NCBI RefSeq assembly: GCF_033242265.1
Contig: NZ_BTFW01000001.1
Span: 1,116,001-1,180,000 of the forward strand
Length of the DNA stretch: 64,000 bases
Source of the DNA: Novosphingobium sp. IK01
Lineage (GTDB): Bacteria > Pseudomonadota > Alphaproteobacteria > Sphingomonadales > Sphingomonadaceae
Reading direction: 5' to 3'
Shown: positions 1 to 7,449 of the stretch, piece after piece
How the letters are laid out: every line of letters begins with the position of its first letter
Numbering within the stretch: the stretch's first letter is position 1
Notes under the pieces: generated by a model
Told to the model about the DNA's origin: nothing
Database searches by the model: none
Seen by the model: the letters and a program-made list of their open reading frames with translations, nothing else
Position numbers and translations under genes: made by a program

Positions 1-2214
1 CTCGCGCCCCAGTCGCGCGACAAGGCGATAGCGCGCCTGCCAAGGGCCCACCAGCAACCAGTGCAGCAACGACGCAGGCGGTTCGTAATCGGCGCGGCGC
101 AACAGGTCGAGCAGCCGCTCGACACCCTCGACCGTGGCCGGATCGCGCGAGGCGGCCAGATGGCTCCACAGCCGCACCCCGTCCTTGCGATAGCCGCGCG
201 CGAGCAAGTCTTCCTGGCTCCACCCGATCAGCGGGGAGACCAGCAGATTGGCAAGGTTGAGGTCGTCGAACGGCTGCGCACAGAACCGCAGCGCGGCCAT
301 CAGGTCCTTGACCGCCAGCGGCGCCCCAAGCCGCAAGCGATCGACGCCCGCCACCGGCACGCCATGGGCATGAAGCCGCGCCACGATCAGCCCGGCCAGA
401 TCCTTGCGCTTGCGCACGAGGACCATGATGTCGCCCGGACCGGCATTGCGCGGCTTGCCCTTGTGCAGCGGGTATCCGGTGTCGATCCAGAGCCGCACCT
501 GCCGCGCCAGCCGGTCGGCCAGATCGCGGTCGGGCCGCGAGAGCCAGTTTTCCGCGCCCTCCTCCCCGGCCTCGGGCGCGTCGTCATCCTCGCTGCTCTC
601 GTCCGAGCCATCGCCGACCGTGCGCCAGAGCCGCACGAGACCGGGGCGCATGTCGCCCACATGCTGCTCGGGCGCCTCGGGCAGGCCGAACCGCTCGGGG
701 CCGATGGTCTGGATCGCGCGGTCGACAAACGCCAGAATCGGCATCGCCGTGCGATAGGATTGCCCAAGGCCAAGCGAGAGCAGCTTGCGTGTTTCCTCGC
801 CGGTGGCCTCTGCCAGCCCGGCCAGTTCGCGCCGCACCTGCTCGCGCGCCTTGGCAAAATTTTCCGGGCTGGTGCCCTGAAAACCGAAGATCGCCTGCTT
901 GTAGTCGCCCACCACGAACAGCGTGCGTGCGCGCTCGCTCTCGCCGCTGAAGAAATCGTCGACCAGCCCCTTGAGCACGATGCGCCATTGCGCCTCGTTG
1001 GTGTCCTGCGCCTCGTCGACCAGCACATGGTCGAAACGCCGGTCGAGCTTGAAGCGGATCCATTCTGCCGAGGCCCGCTCGGTCAAAAGCGAGGCCGCGG
1101 CGCGGATCTGGTCGTCGAAATCGATGAATCCTTCGCGCGCCTTGGCCGCGTCCCACGCGAGGGCAAAACGCCGCCCGACGGTCAGCGCCGGATCAAGCAG
1201 CTCGGCCAGTGCCAAGAGCGCCGCCCGCTCGCGCAAGGCGGCGATCCCGGCGATCACGCGGGCCTGATAGTCGCCATAGGCCGGTTCGTGCTTGTCGATG
1301 TTGCGGGTCGACTTGGCCTCGCCCTTGCCGGTCAGGAACAGCTTGGCAAAGTCGTCGATCCCGGCGAGCCGCGCCTGCGGATTGCAGGCCAGCCAATCGC
1401 CCATCATGTTGGCCGCGTCGATCCCGGTCTTCGTGCCCCAGGCGGCATTGGCCTCCATGCAGCGGCGCACCGAGGCAACGTCAAAGGCCTCGTCCGAACA
1501 GAACGCGGCCAGATCGCTGCCGTCCTCGTCGGCCTCAAGCCCCAGCAACTGATTGATCTGCGGACGCAGCGGCAGTTGCCAGCCGGTCGGCCCGGTCCAC
1601 AGCTCAATGGCCGAGGCACAGCGCAGCAGGAAGCCGATGACGCTCCCCTGATCCATCCGCAGCGCCAGCAGCGCGAGGGCGTCGAGCAGGCCCTCGTCGC
1701 CATGCTCCTCGGCCTCGACCAACATCTGGGCGAGCACCTCGCGCACGAGCAGCTCGCGGTCGCGATCCTCCATCGCCCGCGTGCCCGGCAAAAGCCCGGA
1801 TTCGACCGGAAAGGCCGAGAGCAGCCACTGCGAAAAGGCGTGGATCGTCTCGATCCGCAGGCCGCCGCCGGGGCAATCGAGCACGGCGGCAAAGCGGCTG
1901 CGCGCGCGTGCCAGCTTGTCGGACCCGGCCTGCGCGCCAATCGCCTCCAGATCGGCAAACAGCTCCACATCGGGCATCCGCACCCAGCGCGCCAGCACAT
2001 CGTTGACGCGCGTGGCCATTTCCGCCGCACCCGCCTTGGTGAAGGTCAGGCACAGGATATTCTCCGGCTCGACATCGGGCTGCAACAACAAGCGCAGCAC
2101 GCGCGCGGACAGCACCTGCGTCTTGCCCGTGCCTGCCGAGGCGGAAAGCCAGACCGTGCGATCAGGCGCGACCGCGCGGGCCTGGTTGCCCTGAAGCGGA
2201 TAGACCTTGCTCAC
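1..2214 (-). CDS. addA: AddA, ATP-dependent helicase/nuclease subunit A (3' end outside window)
   Basis: UvrD-like helicase-nuclease subunit that, with AddB, resects DNA double-strand ends for recombination repair. The frame stays open from a GTG at 2214 to the window edge (738 codons of a usual 1100-1200), so the C-terminal helicase end and the nuclease domain are missing here. Seen: Walker A SASAGTGKTQ at residues 24-33, LCLTFTKAGAAEM just after it, and the Walker B/DEAQDTN motif near residues 400-405. The GTG overlaps the addB stop codon by 4 bp (GTGA), so translation is probably coupled to addB, and this decides the start. It is the last visible gene of the minus-strand run divL-tsaE-amgK-murU-addB-addA. 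Confidence 0.95.
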   Translation of the reverse strand, partial: MSKVYPLQGNQARAVAPDRTVWLSASAGTGKTQVLSARVLRLLLQPDVEPENILCLTFTKAGAAEMATRVNDVLARWVRMPDVELFADLEAIGAQAGSDKLARARSRFAAVLDCPGGGLRIETIHAFSQWLLSAFPVESGLLPGTRAMEDRDRELLVREVLAQMLVEAEEHGDEGLLDALALLALRMDQGSVIGFLLRCASAIELWTGPTGWQLPLRPQINQLLGLEADEDGSDLAAFCSDEAFDVASVRRCMEANAAWGTKTGIDAANMMGDWLACNPQARLAGIDDFAKLFLTGKGEAKSTRNIDKHEPAYGDYQARVIAGIAALRERAALLALAELLDPALTVGRRFALAWDAAKAREGFIDFDDQIRAAASLLTERASAEWIRFKLDRRFDHVLVDEAQDTNEAQWRIVLKGLVDDFFSGESERARTLFVVGDYKQAIFGFQGTSPENFAKAREQVRRELAGLAEATGEETRKLLSLGLGQSYRTAMPILAFVDRAIQTIGPERFGLPEAPEQHVGDMRPGLVRLWRTVGDGSDESSEDDDAPEAGEEGAENWLSRPDRDLADRLARQVRLWIDTGYPLHKGKPRNAGPGDIMVLVRKRKDLAGLIVARLHAHGVPVAGVDRLRLGAPLAVKDLMAALRFCAQPFDDLNLANLLVSPLIGWSQEDLLARGYRKDGVRLWSHLAASRDPATVEGVERLLDLLRRADYEPPASLLHWLLVGPWQARYRLVARLGRE

Positions 2215-5200
2215 AATGCGTCCCGCCCTTCATCATCGCGCCCATCACGGCCCTGCCATTCTTCGAGCCGCATCAACTGGTCATAGTCGGCATAGCCGGG
2301 CAGATCGGGGTTGAGCCGCGCGGTGAACGGCTCCGTGCCCAGGATCCACCGGGCAATCGCCTCTTCAAGAAAGCGCCGCGTCTCGGGCAGGAAATCCTCG
2401 CGCGGGATGCCCGATTTGCGCCGCCCTTCGAGGATCGGCTCGCGCATGAAGCCAAAGCCGCCACCCTTGGGATCGCGGGCCAGCGACCAGTATTCAAAGC
2501 GCGAAGAGTCGCCCTCCACGCGCAACTTGCCGTCCTTGTCGCGGAAGCCGCCCTCTTGCGCGATCAGGCCGATCAGCCCCAATTGCAGGGCAAAGCCTTC
2601 CTGCACCATCCGCCCCGATGGCGGGGTGCCCGTCTTGTAGTCGACAATCGCCAGGGTGCCATCGGCCAGCCGGTCGATCCGGTCGGCGCGGCCAAAGATG
2701 CGCACGCCCTCCACCCGTGTTTCGCCCCAGCATTCGAACGCGGCAACATCGCGGCCCTCGCCCGCCAGACGATCCTGTTCGTCCTCGATCCAGCCGAGCG
2801 CGGCGAGCAGGCGCGGACGCCACAGGCTGCGCATGAACGGATGCGCGCTCATCTGCGCCAGCGCGCGTTCGGCCAGCGGGATCAGCTCGCCCGGCGGCGC
2901 GCCCGCGCGGTGCCAGGCTTCGAGAATGGCGTGAACCGCCGTCCCGCGCCAGGCCGGGGTCGGATCGGCGTCGCGCGGGTCAATCGTCTTGAGCCCCAGA
3001 ATCGACGCGGCATAGAACTGGTACGGGTCGGACCGCAGGCGGTCGAGCGCGGTCACCGCAATATCGACCCGCCGCTGGTCGCGGCTCGGCAGGGGCCGGG
3101 GGCGGCGATACGCCGGGCCTTGCGCCGCATGGTCGAGCGCCTTGCCCCATTGCACCGAGTCCGTTTCCCAGACCACGTCCTCCTCGTCGAGTAGGGCGTG
3201 GACGCGCAGCAAAAAGCGCGAAGGGATCGCCGGGCCGCTGGCATCGCGCTCGGCATAGCTGAGCACGACTTCAGGCGCGCCGAGCATCGCGGCCAGATCG
3301 TGCGCGGCAAGACCAATGCGGAAATCGGCCCCCGGAATGCCCAGCGCGCGCAGGATCGGCGGGGCCAGCAGCGGATCGGGCGTGGGCGCGGCGGGCCACG
3401 AGCCTTCGGTCATCCCGGCGCAGATCACGAGGTCGGCCCGGCTCATCCGCGCTTCGAGCAGGCCATAGATCGCCAGACGCGGATGGCCGCCATAGGGCGG
3501 GCGCACCGAAACCTCGTCCATCGCATCGCGCAAGAGCGCCGGGATCTCGCGCGGGTCGACCGGCAGGCTGCCCGCCTGTGCCGCCGCCTCGCGCCATTGC
3601 TCGACAAACTGCGCCAGCGCGCGCCCGTCGGCATTGCCCCAGATGCTTGCGCCCGCCAGCGTTTCGGCCAGATCGGCCAGCATGGTCAGCGTGGCGGCCA
3701 GCGGCAAGCCATCGTCCTGTTCCAGCCCACTCGCGCCGAGCAGCGGCAGGAGCAGCAGTTCGACCCCGTCCCACCAGGCCGAAAGGCCCGGATAGCGCTT
3801 TTCGCGCTCGCGCACGGCCTCGCGGATCGGCTCCAGTCCGGGGCCCGGACGGGGCCCGCGCAAGACCAGATCGAGTTGCCGCACGCGCTCCAGCCAGGCT
3901 GCGCGCGCCTCACCGGCCATGACCAGCGGATGGCCGAGCAGCGCCAGCAGGGCGACAGGCGCGCAGCGTTCCGCGCGCACTTGCGCCAGTTGCAGGAACA
4001 GGCGCCCGGCCACCGTCTGGGGCAAGGGCCGCCCGGCGGTATCGTCAGCCGCGATGTTCCAGCGTTCGAGATGCGCAATCACGCGCGAGGCCAGCCCACG
4101 ATCGGGGGTGACAACCGCCACCCGGCGTTCGGGCTGGGCCAGCGCCTGCCGCACGAGAACGGCAATCGCCTGTGCTTCTTCTTCCGGGTGGGTGCTGCGC
4201 ATCAGGCGCACGCCGGTAAAGCGCCGGTCGCCCGGCGGCAGGTCGATCCACGCCGTGCTCGCCTCGGGCGGCAGGAACAGGTTGGAAATCGCCCGGCTGC
4301 GCGCAGGGGGCGCGGCGGACATCCCGGCACGGTGCCACGGCTTCACGTCCTCGCGCGTCAGGCCCATGCGGGTGAGCAGCAATTTGAGGTGATACTGCGG
4401 GTGGGTGAGCTGGTCCCCGCGCCCGAACACCGGGCCCGGCTCCCCCGTTTCGGCGTCCTCCTCGCTCGCCCCCGCCTGCCCCAGTGCGTCCCAGACAGCA
4501 GGATCGAGCGCAAGGTCGAGATCGGGCAGTACCACCGCCCCTTGCGGCAGGTCGGCGACCGTGCGCAACAGCCGCGCAATCGCGGGCGCGCCCGAAGTCA
4601 CCCCGGCGGCGATCACCGGAAACGGCGGCGGCGCCAAGCGCCAGGCCTGCGCGGCATGATCGAGCAGGAGATTGCGCCGCACCGGCGCGTCGACCTGTCC
4701 GCGCTCCTCCAGTTCAAAGCGCCAGCGCATCTGCACCCGTGCGAACAGGCGCAGGCTGTCCTGCCAGTGCTCGGCCAGCTCGGGCAGCATGTCGATGGTG
4801 AGCAATTGCTCGGGCGCGACATCCTCGGCGGCCATGCGGTCGAGCGACTGGGCGAGACTGCGCGCCTGACGGACCAGCCCGGCTTCGCCCCGCACGATGC
4901 CTTCGGCCTGCAATTCCCCGCGCAGCAATTCGGCCAGCCGCAAGAGCCGGAAAACCGGATCGCAGGCAGGCGGCGCCACGCTGCCCCCGCCCAGCGGATC
5001 GAGCAGGGCGCCCAGGGTCTCGTCGAGATCGAGGTCGCCCACCACCGCCATGCGCGGCAGCAGCAGCCCCCCGCCCGAGGCGCGGACAAAGGCCTCGGTC
5101 AGGTTGCGCACCGCGCGCTGGCTGGGCAACAGCAGGGTGAGCCGCGCAAGGCCGAACGTGTCCTCGCGATAGCGCGGCAAAAGCCCGGCCACGAGGGCAT

Positions 5201-5255
5201 CGGCAAAGCCGCGATGGGCGGCGATGGTATAGACGCTTGCGCCCCGGCTGCTCAC
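2211..5255 (-). CDS. addB: AddB, double-strand break repair nuclease subunit
   Basis: Partner of AddA in the alphaproteobacterial AddAB complex, the functional counterpart of RecBCD. The 1014-residue length is normal for alphaproteobacterial AddB. An N-terminal inactivated-helicase region (LTLLLPSQRAVRNL at about 40-55) is followed by a C-terminal PD-(D/E)XK nuclease region with GTAVHAILEAWHRAG and the catalytic IVDYKTGTPP motif near residue 870. The GTG start at 5255 overlaps the murU stop (GTGA), and the stop overlaps the addA start. Both junctions look translationally coupled. Confidence 0.95.
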   Translation of the reverse strand: MSSRGASVYTIAAHRGFADALVAGLLPRYREDTFGLARLTLLLPSQRAVRNLTEAFVRASGGGLLLPRMAVVGDLDLDETLGALLDPLGGGSVAPPACDPVFRLLRLAELLRGELQAEGIVRGEAGLVRQARSLAQSLDRMAAEDVAPEQLLTIDMLPELAEHWQDSLRLFARVQMRWRFELEERGQVDAPVRRNLLLDHAAQAWRLAPPPFPVIAAGVTSGAPAIARLLRTVADLPQGAVVLPDLDLALDPAVWDALGQAGASEEDAETGEPGPVFGRGDQLTHPQYHLKLLLTRMGLTREDVKPWHRAGMSAAPPARSRAISNLFLPPEASTAWIDLPPGDRRFTGVRLMRSTHPEEEAQAIAVLVRQALAQPERRVAVVTPDRGLASRVIAHLERWNIAADDTAGRPLPQTVAGRLFLQLAQVRAERCAPVALLALLGHPLVMAGEARAAWLERVRQLDLVLRGPRPGPGLEPIREAVREREKRYPGLSAWWDGVELLLLPLLGASGLEQDDGLPLAATLTMLADLAETLAGASIWGNADGRALAQFVEQWREAAAQAGSLPVDPREIPALLRDAMDEVSVRPPYGGHPRLAIYGLLEARMSRADLVICAGMTEGSWPAAPTPDPLLAPPILRALGIPGADFRIGLAAHDLAAMLGAPEVVLSYAERDASGPAIPSRFLLRVHALLDEEDVVWETDSVQWGKALDHAAQGPAYRRPRPLPSRDQRRVDIAVTALDRLRSDPYQFYAASILGLKTIDPRDADPTPAWRGTAVHAILEAWHRAGAPPGELIPLAERALAQMSAHPFMRSLWRPRLLAALGWIEDEQDRLAGEGRDVAAFECWGETRVEGVRIFGRADRIDRLADGTLAIVDYKTGTPPSGRMVQEGFALQLGLIGLIAQEGGFRDKDGKLRVEGDSSRFEYWSLARDPKGGGFGFMREPILEGRRKSGIPREDFLPETRRFLEEAIARWILGTEPFTARLNPDLPGYADYDQLMRLEEWQGRDGRDDEGRDAL

Positions 5256-5974
5256 GCTCCGGTGAGCGCCTGAACGGTCGGCGCGATCATCTCGGGCGCG
5301 CCCACCTCATACCACAGCCCGGTATGGGGCAGGCCATAGAGCCGCCCTTCGGCAATCGCCCGGTCCCACAAGATCCCGGTCGAGAACGCCCCTTGCGGCG
5401 CATCGCGCAAGAGCCGCTGCGACACGATCTGGATGCCGGTGAAGATATAGGGTGCCACCCGCCCCGGCTTGCGCCGTGCGACAAGGCCCATGGGATCGAG
5501 ATGGAAATCACCGGGCCCGGCATAGTTGAAGGCCTGCGCATGGCTGACCATCAGCAAAAGCGCGTCCATCCGCGCCGGGTCCCAGGCATCGGACAGAGCG
5601 GCAAAGACATTGCGCGGCCCGTCGAGCCAGATATTGTCGCTGTTGAGGCAGAAGAACGTCTCCCGGTCGATCAGCGGCAGCGCCTTGACGAGGCCCCCGC
5701 CGGTTTCGAGCAAGGCCTCGCGCTCGTCCGAAACGGCGATGGCCGGGGCCTCGCGCATCAGGACATGGGCTTCGAGCTGGTCGGCCAGATAGTGGGCATT
5801 GACCACCGCGCGCGTCACGCCCGCCTCCGACAGCTTGTCGAGCGCATGGTCGATCAGCGCCTTGCCCGCCACGCGCACGAGCGGCTTGGGGCGGCTGACG
5901 GTGAGCGGGCGCATCCGCTTGCCGATCCCGGCCGCCAGCACCATCGCGGTATCGGAAACCAGAGGCTTGCTCAT
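5252..5974 (-). CDS. murU: N-acetylmuramate alpha-1-phosphate uridylyltransferase
   Basis: Nucleotidyltransferase of 240 residues that turns MurNAc-1-phosphate and UTP into UDP-MurNAc in the peptidoglycan recycling shortcut known from Pseudomonas putida. The N-terminal nucleotide-binding signature LAAGIGKRMRPLT (residues 13-25), SRPKPLV and the acidic metal site LNSDNIW are visible. On sequence alone it could be another sugar-phosphate nucleotidyltransferase, but it overlaps amgK (ATGA at 5971-5974), which supplies the MurU substrate, so the pairing makes murU the best call. It acts in the cytoplasm. Confidence 0.9.
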   Translation of the reverse strand: MSKPLVSDTAMVLAAGIGKRMRPLTVSRPKPLVRVAGKALIDHALDKLSEAGVTRAVVNAHYLADQLEAHVLMREAPAIAVSDEREALLETGGGLVKALPLIDRETFFCLNSDNIWLDGPRNVFAALSDAWDPARMDALLLMVSHAQAFNYAGPGDFHLDPMGLVARRKPGRVAPYIFTGIQIVSQRLLRDAPQGAFSTGILWDRAIAEGRLYGLPHTGLWYEVGAPEMIAPTVQALTGA

Positions 5975-6966
5975 GCCGCAAACTCCCCGCCCAGACGCCG
6001 CGCCGGATCGCGCAAGTCAGCCGGGATATTGGCATCGAACCAGCGCGCCACCGGGGCGAGCGCGGGATGGGCCAGATCGCGTTCGAGCATGGCCCAGACA
6101 CGCGGGATATAATCGAGATAGCGCGGCTTGCCGTCGCGCTTCCACAGGCGCACGAAAATGCCCACGATCTTGGTGTTCCGCTGCGCGCCCAGCCGGGCAT
6201 AGTCGGCGAGGAAATCCCCCTGCGGCTGCGCCTTTTCGACGTAGTAGTCGAACATGCGCGCCTCAAGCTCGGGCGAGACCTCGCGCCGCGCGTCCTGCAA
6301 CAGCGAGACGAGATCGTAGGCCGGATGGCCGGTCAGCGCGTCCTGAAAGTCGAGCAGGCCCTGCGTTTCGAGCCCGCCGAGCAGCATGATGTTCTCGGCG
6401 TGATAATCGCGCAGCACGGTCACGCCGGGGCGCTGGTTGGGCAGCAAGGGCGCGAGCACTTCTTCCCAGGCCTTCTGCCAGCCCTCCACATCGACATAGA
6501 GCGCGCGCGCCGGGCAGAACCATTCGATGAACAGCTTCACCTCGCGCAAGTACTCGCTCATGCCATAGGCCGTGAACGGCCCGGCAGGCAGGTGTGCCAG
6601 CTCGACCAGAACGTCGATCGCCGCGCGATAGACCGCGTCTTCATCCTGCGGCCAGGCGTCGAGATATTCGCGGCAACGGACATTCCCGAAATCTTCGAGC
6701 AAGACCCAGCCATTGCCCGCATCTTCAGCCAGAATCGCGGGCGCGCGCAAGCCATTGGCGTCGAGCCAGCGCGCCGCGCGCAGGAACGGCTGCGGGTCTT
6801 CCTGCGGCGGGGGCGCGTGCATCAGCATCGCACTGCTGCCATCGCTTCGCACCACGCGGAAATAGCGGCGGAACGAGGCATCGCCGGGCAAAGGTTCGAT
6901 TGCGGCGCCCGCCCAGCCCGCATGGGCCAGGAACGCCTCGATTCCCATCGGAAGATCGCTGCTCAT
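5971..6966 (-). CDS. amgK: Anomeric MurNAc/GlcNAc kinase
   Basis: Aminoglycoside-phosphotransferase-fold kinase of 331 residues that phosphorylates MurNAc (and GlcNAc) at C1 for MurU. The catalytic loop LRDYHAENIMLL and the DFG-equivalent LLDFQDALTG are visible in the C-terminal half; PGDASFRRYFRVV lies in the N-terminal lobe. I chose the ATG at 6966 because it overlaps the tsaE stop as ATGA and gives the family N-terminus. The frame remains open for 41 codons further upstream, but that part lies inside tsaE and has no family similarity. The order tsaE-amgK-murU recurs in proteobacteria from memory. Confidence 0.9.
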   Translation of the reverse strand: MSSDLPMGIEAFLAHAGWAGAAIEPLPGDASFRRYFRVVRSDGSSAMLMHAPPPQEDPQPFLRAARWLDANGLRAPAILAEDAGNGWVLLEDFGNVRCREYLDAWPQDEDAVYRAAIDVLVELAHLPAGPFTAYGMSEYLREVKLFIEWFCPARALYVDVEGWQKAWEEVLAPLLPNQRPGVTVLRDYHAENIMLLGGLETQGLLDFQDALTGHPAYDLVSLLQDARREVSPELEARMFDYYVEKAQPQGDFLADYARLGAQRNTKIVGIFVRLWKRDGKPRYLDYIPRVWAMLERDLAHPALAPVARWFDANIPADLRDPARRLGGEFAA

Positions 6967-7412
6967 GGCAAACGCTCTAGCCAGCCAGTGCCCGGCAAGA
7001 CAATGGCCTGCCGCCCGTTTTCCGCTATTTCCAGACGCAGCGTCAAACACCCGGCCTCGTGGGCAAACCCCCCGGCATGGTCGGGCCATTCGGCGATCAG
7101 CACCGCGCCATACCGATAATCGTCCAGCCCGATCTCCTCGGCCTCAGCCGGGTCGTTCAACCGGTAGAAATCGGCATGAACCACCGGCAGGCGCACGGCG
7201 GGCGGATCATAGGCCTCGACGATGGTGAAGCTGGGCGAAGGCACCTCCCCCTCGTGACCCAGCGCTTCGAGCAGGGCGCGCGCCAGCGTGGTCTTGCCGG
7301 CCCCCAGCGTCCCTTCGAGGGCCAGCACATCGCCCGCGCGCAGCAGGGGAGCAAGGCGCCGGGCAAAGGCCTGCGTTGCGGCCAGATCGGGCAAGGGAAC
7401 GACTGAAGACAT
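6963..7412 (-). CDS. tsaE: TsaE, tRNA t6A biosynthesis ATPase
   Basis: P-loop ATPase that drives the TsaBDE complex making threonylcarbamoyladenosine at position 37 of ANN-decoding tRNAs. With the ATG at 7412 the protein has 149 residues, normal for TsaE. Walker A GTLGAGKTTLARAL, the family motif SPSFTIVEAY and the HADFYRLND motif are present. An upstream ATG at 7466 would extend it by 18 Cys/Phe-rich residues that overlap the preceding kinase gene; I judged that less likely. No strong Shine-Dalgarno is visible before 7412, so coupling to the upstream gene is possible. Confidence 0.93.
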   Translation of the reverse strand: MSSVVPLPDLAATQAFARRLAPLLRAGDVLALEGTLGAGKTTLARALLEALGHEGEVPSPSFTIVEAYDPPAVRLPVVHADFYRLNDPAEAEEIGLDDYRYGAVLIAEWPDHAGGFAHEAGCLTLRLEIAENGRQAIVLPGTGWLERLP

Positions 7413-7449
7413 GCAAAAACAAGGCCTTGTCAGGTAAAAGTGAAAACAA

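Noticed and set aside
61-5273. Long plus-strand open frames opposite addA and addB
   Set aside because: addA and addB carry helicase and nuclease motifs and 4-bp coupling overlaps on the minus strand; the plus-strand products are Arg/Gln/Pro-rich without motifs.
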